A stretch of DNA of 64,000 nucleotides from Hesseltinella vesiculosa (Eukaryota > Mucoromycota > Mucoromycetes > Mucorales > Cunninghamellaceae), in assembly GCA_002104935.1 (NCBI GenBank), contig MCGT01000025.1, positions 186,001-250,000 on the forward strand. The letters are read 5' to 3'. Position numbers and translations under genes: made by a program. The notes under the pieces are model-generated. The model had not been told where the DNA came from. It did no database searches and saw only the letters and a list, made by a program, of their open reading frames with translations. Shown here piece by piece: positions 60,596 to 64,000 of this stretch. Position 1 is the first letter of the stretch; each line of letters starts with the position of its first letter.

Positions 60596-62800
60596 TTAGG
60601 CCAACTTGGGACGATTCTTGTTTTCATTGTCCAATCGACGCTGCTCTTCCTTTTCGCGGTCCGTTTTTCGAGGAAGGAATTGTTGGCCGGGCTGGGAGAG
60701 CGACACCAATGTTGGCATGTCCACCAACGTTCGTCTAGAGCGACCAACGAGAGCAATGTTCTTCGTGCTGGGAATGCGCAGGTAGTCCTCTTCGTCCTCA
60801 AATCCACACCGCTGAATAATCTCTTTGATATAGTTGGTATATGCTCGGTATTTGCCGCCTTGGTCGCCCTTTAAGCTCAAAGACTTGGTGCCATCAAGAC
60901 CATAAAAGCAGCAGGGAATCACCATAAACCTAGCATGGAGGTCAGTTCTACTTGGGTAGGATGTTTGTTGGGGGGGGGTGGATAGTGAATTGGAGAAAAA
61001 GGGGGGGCAGAGTAACGTAAAGATCTAGCGGACGACAGAAAGTAGGGGGATCAACGGGTCTGGCACTTACTTGCAGTCGTTTCCTGACTTTGCAGCAATG
61101 ATAGGAATCCTGCAGAACACAAGAAAAGGCTTAGCACCGGTGGAGGGTGACCAAAAAGGTGACTTACCATGGCACTAATTCATCTGCATGGTTGCCAATT
61201 AACCAATCAGCGGCGTAGGTTACTTTGTCTGGCTGAAGGGCTTGAACTAAATAAACACATGAGAGAAAGTTCTCCTTTGTAGATTCATCACACATGATCG
61301 TCTAGCCCGCCCCCCCTTTTTTTTTAAAAAAATCGTACCTTGCAGCATATTTGGTCGATTGTCACAAAGATGTGTCCAGATTTTCCGATCGGCTATATCA
61401 ATTCCGTAGCCTTCATAGCCCTCTAGCGTCAGCAAGTACGTCAGCAGCCCGTTTCCACAGCCAAGGTCCACAAATGTCGGTTTTCTTAATTGCCAAAAAA
61501 AAAAGGGGGGTGAGACAGTTTTTTCATTCCACGCCATTCCGTTTTTTTTTTTTTTTACCGTTTTGTCAAGGCTTCTTCTGCTTCCCATAAACATATCAGG
61601 TAACTGGCAATGGCAAGGTCTTCATAGACAAACTTCTTTGGATCGGTTTTTTCAGGCCAAGTTCTAAGCACAAGGGGATGTAATATAAAGCGCATGAAAA
61701 CGTGGGACCCTGCATCGGAGGGAAAAAAAAAACACACTTACAACACCAGATGCTCAGCGTATTTGGATTTGATGCGATGGTACGTCGCTTCATAGACTTC
61801 TTTGGGAACCAGACTATCATGATGCGCCTTTTTCTTGTAACCAAGTCTAGCCTGTATACACCATTTGAATAGCCGGTGAAAGATAGCCTCGAGGCCCTGG
61901 CGCTTAAAAAAAAATCATCGTCGGTTGCACATCACGGATGTCCGATCATCCCTGTCAATCCCCTGCTCCGCCATTTTCCGTGTCTTAATTGTTCCCCTCC
62001 CCCCATCGCTTACCATTTTTTGGTCAAGCGCTGCTTTGGTAGCGTCTTCCAGAGGCTTGATCACCAAACGAAGCATGCCACTAAAAAAAACAAGGTGAGA
62101 TCGAATATGGACTACCATGCGGTTTTCCTCGCTGTACCTGTCCTTTTCAAGAGCCTTTGATCGATAGGTAAAGCCATATGCTTGCACCTGGAAAGAGGAA
62201 GAGTCAACCGCAAGGTCATTCTTCTTTTTTGGACGATTACCTTGGGATAGTAAAAAGGGAGGGGTTGATTTTCCTGCAGCTGAGGGTGATATTCAACGCG
62301 AGATTCCATGTCACCTTCCCGTTTGGAAAGAAAAGTGAAAAATAAAATGAGCAGTCGCCAACGTGGGGGTGTGAAGGATCATACCATTGCCATCTGTTTG
62401 TTCAAAGTACAGCACGTTTTCCTGAAACAGGGTATCCTTGGTCTTTCGTTTAGGGATCAAATCACGCTGTATCGATTCAAACGGCACGTCCCCGTCATGG
62501 CTGACTGTTTGCTGTGTTCCAGTCACTTTTGCCTTGTCAATGGGAGGGATCACTAGGTGAGGCTCTACAGTCCAACGTCGCTAGATACGTATCATAAGAG
62601 GGAAATCCGATCACGTTAGAGAGTAGCGTCAATGCAACGATAATCAACCTTACAATCGTGGACCAGAAGTGCGATCGATCGGCTGGGACGGTTTGCTCAC
62701 AAAGCACAAGCCACGAAGTTTTACTGTCAATAGCAGGTTCGTCAAAGTAAATCGATGGTTCGTATTGGCTAAACAGATCGCTTGGATCAGTGATCATCAT
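60596..62800 (-). CDS. TRM44: tRNA (uridine-44-2'-O)-methyltransferase TRM44
   Basis: Eleven exons: 62800-62654, 62580-62385, 62314-62241, 62187-62138, 62080-62014, 61902-61742, 61663-61559, 61484-61339, 61246-61168, 61109-61071 and 60929-60596, all in phase; 465 residues. The central TRM44 block is [20 protein letters not shown] then SYLICLWE. The SAM-binding motif I is [20 protein letters not shown], followed by [12 protein letters not shown]. Later blocks are [35 protein letters not shown] and [20 protein letters not shown]. The enzyme 2'-O-methylates U44 of serine tRNAs. Exons of 39-80 nt are frequent, making this the most fragmented gene in the window. Confidence 0.93.
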
Positions 62801-63700
62801 TGTACGAGCTCAAGTGTGCTGAATCACAGAGAGCAGGAACGAGAAAAAAAAAAAAAAACGTCTGCGCTCTATTCCTTTATAATTTTTTGGCTGCGAATCA
62901 ATAGTGAATGTGGTTGGAACTAGGTGCCTAGCCATCCTGAAGTTCTGTTGTTGCAACTAAAGTTAAACATTTTTACTCCTGCCTTGCATTCTCAATTTTT
63001 AAAGTGCTAGACGATTAAACGTTGCAGTGGGGGCGAATGCCTCAAATACAGTTTAGTCGCGATGCAGCCTGTATGAACACACAGAGCTGTGGACCGAAAA
63101 ATCATGAAGCCAGGGCATGAGGGGCACAAGAACGCGATGCTCAAAATGATGTAATCAATTGAAACTCATTCATAAATTAGGCACTCTCCAAGATACAACT
63201 CGTACTAAATATTTAACCCATTTCAGCTGGTCGTGTTTTTATTTACATCATCGCAAACACGCTTGCCAGTTGGCGGTACATTTGAATACCCAGCATTCGC
63301 CTTAAAAAGATCATTGAAGTAGCCAAGGGAGACACGTGAGGTCAAAGTTCATCTGCAAATGTAATTAGGTCAGATCTTGCAGAAAATATGCGAACGGTAT
63401 AGCAGCCCATTCGTTTTTGTATGCTTTGGCTGCTGAGGCAGGTCGGTTGGTTCCAGAGCCGTTTGGGGCTCAAAGGCAAAAGGCAGGGAAGAGTTAGGCG
63501 AATGCCGGGTAGTCAGCCGGTCACCTAAGAGCAAAAAAATAAAAAAAAAGGCTAATGAGTAAAATAAGTCACGAAGAAAACTATATTACAATTCTGTTAA
63601 AGCACCTGTTTTGCTATTGGTAGCATTCCCACGTGTCGCTGGTTTTTAGAGAGATATGCAGTGGCGCCAAGTAACCAAAACCAACGACACGATAGCAGAC
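62801..63700. other. Intergenic, no gene seen
   Basis: After the TRM44 start region (A15 near 62842) the sequence has no open frames of note on either strand until the right-end repeat. A CACGTG-like CACGTGAGG sits near 63331. Confidence 0.5.
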
Positions 63701-64000
63701 GGACAGGCTTCAAATAGGCAGGCGCTAAATAGCGCATACAGCAAAGAAACAGGTGCCAAAGACACAGGCGCCAAAAAAAAACACAGGCGCCGAAATGGCT
63801 GGAGCCAAAGAAACGGCCAAAAAAGCGCAGGCAGCAAGGACAGCTGCCAAAGACACAACTGCCAAAATGCACAGGCGCCGAAGAGGCTGGAACCAAAGAG
63901 GCGGCCAAAAAAACACAGGCAGCAAAAAGACAGGTGCCAACACACAGGCGATGAAGAACCAGGAGCCAATGAGGTGGGCCAAAAAAAAAAAACCACAGGC
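63700..64000. repeat. Degenerate minisatellite, continues past the window
   Basis: Made of variants of a short CAGGCGCCAAAGACA-type unit with A-run variants. A larger period is visible: CAGGCGCCGAAATGGCTGGA at 63784 recurs as CAGGCGCCGAAGAGGCTGGA at 63872, 88 bp later, and both continue with CCAAAGA, CGGCCAAAAAA and CAGGCAGCAA. The array runs off the right edge. Reading frames across it on the minus strand (Phe/Leu/Ala/Cys-rich) are repeat artefacts. Confidence 0.85.

Overview
This window is nuclear DNA of a filamentous fungus, most likely an early-diverging zygomycete (Mucoromycota, Mucorales-like). The genes are eukaryotic and closely packed, with many short introns of about 45-120 nt. Those introns often carry long T runs before the acceptor. 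The gene set (COA3, NUP54/57, TEN1, ECL1-like, SCAI, TBCC, IDO, M36 fungalysin, a fungal-type ATP sulfurylase with a C-terminal APS-kinase-like domain) is typical of such fungi. The genus cannot be fixed from sequence alone. Exon borders below were placed by hand from splice signals, reading phase and family conservation; nearly all models close in phase.

Layout. 1-3558: a 2.2-kb TG-rich minisatellite with a 471-bp higher-order period, next to an intact Tc1/mariner-type (DD34E) transposase gene. 4.1-8.2 kb: COA3 (-), NUP54/57 (+), mitoribosomal mS38/Cox24 (-), eIF4E (+). 8.5-10.6 kb: a frame-broken fungal-specific transcription-factor-like locus. 10.8-15.6 kb: Ras GTPase (+), UTP7/WDR46 (-), holocytochrome c synthase (-). 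17.0-20.4 kb: a TMEM163/CDF-like membrane protein (-) and an unrecognised coiled-coil protein (-). 21.1-26.8 kb: ARP3 (+), NMN adenylyltransferase (-), TEN1 (+), serine palmitoyltransferase LCB2 (+). 27.7-32.2 kb: ECL1-like zinc protein (+) and SCAI (+). 33.4-37.6 kb: fungalysin M36 protease (-) and tubulin cofactor C (+). 38.3-40.2 kb: indoleamine 2,3-dioxygenase (+). 41.3-46.8 kb: a 1,713-residue SEL1-repeat protein (-) with an N-myristoylation signal. 50.3-51.8 kb: phosphoglycerate dehydrogenase (+). 52.5-55.4 kb: tandem paralogous membrane proteins (-), the upstream one frameshifted. 55.8-57.6 kb: ATP sulfurylase (-). 58.0-62.8 kb: Rossmann-fold protein (+), Mid2/WSC-like wall sensor (-), TRM44 tRNA methyltransferase (-). 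63.7-64.0 kb: start of a second degenerate minisatellite.

The genes are ordinary housekeeping functions and do not form a pathway cluster. Several mitochondrial genes occur (COA3, mS38, HCCS, perhaps IDO). NMNAT and IDO both belong to NAD metabolism, but they are not adjacent. Neighbouring genes are often divergent with very short shared promoters (COA3/NUP54 173 bp; NMNAT/TEN1 128 bp).

Most notable: six introns that only work with a GCAAGT (GC-AG) donor; an IDO with a mitochondrial-type leader and a 15-nt microexon; a diverged dispersed repeat shared by the 16.7, 32.5-33.1 and 48.7-49.2 kb intergenic regions; and the tandem paralogs, one of them frameshifted. I found no prokaryotic-type system, CRISPR array, rRNA or convincing tRNA.
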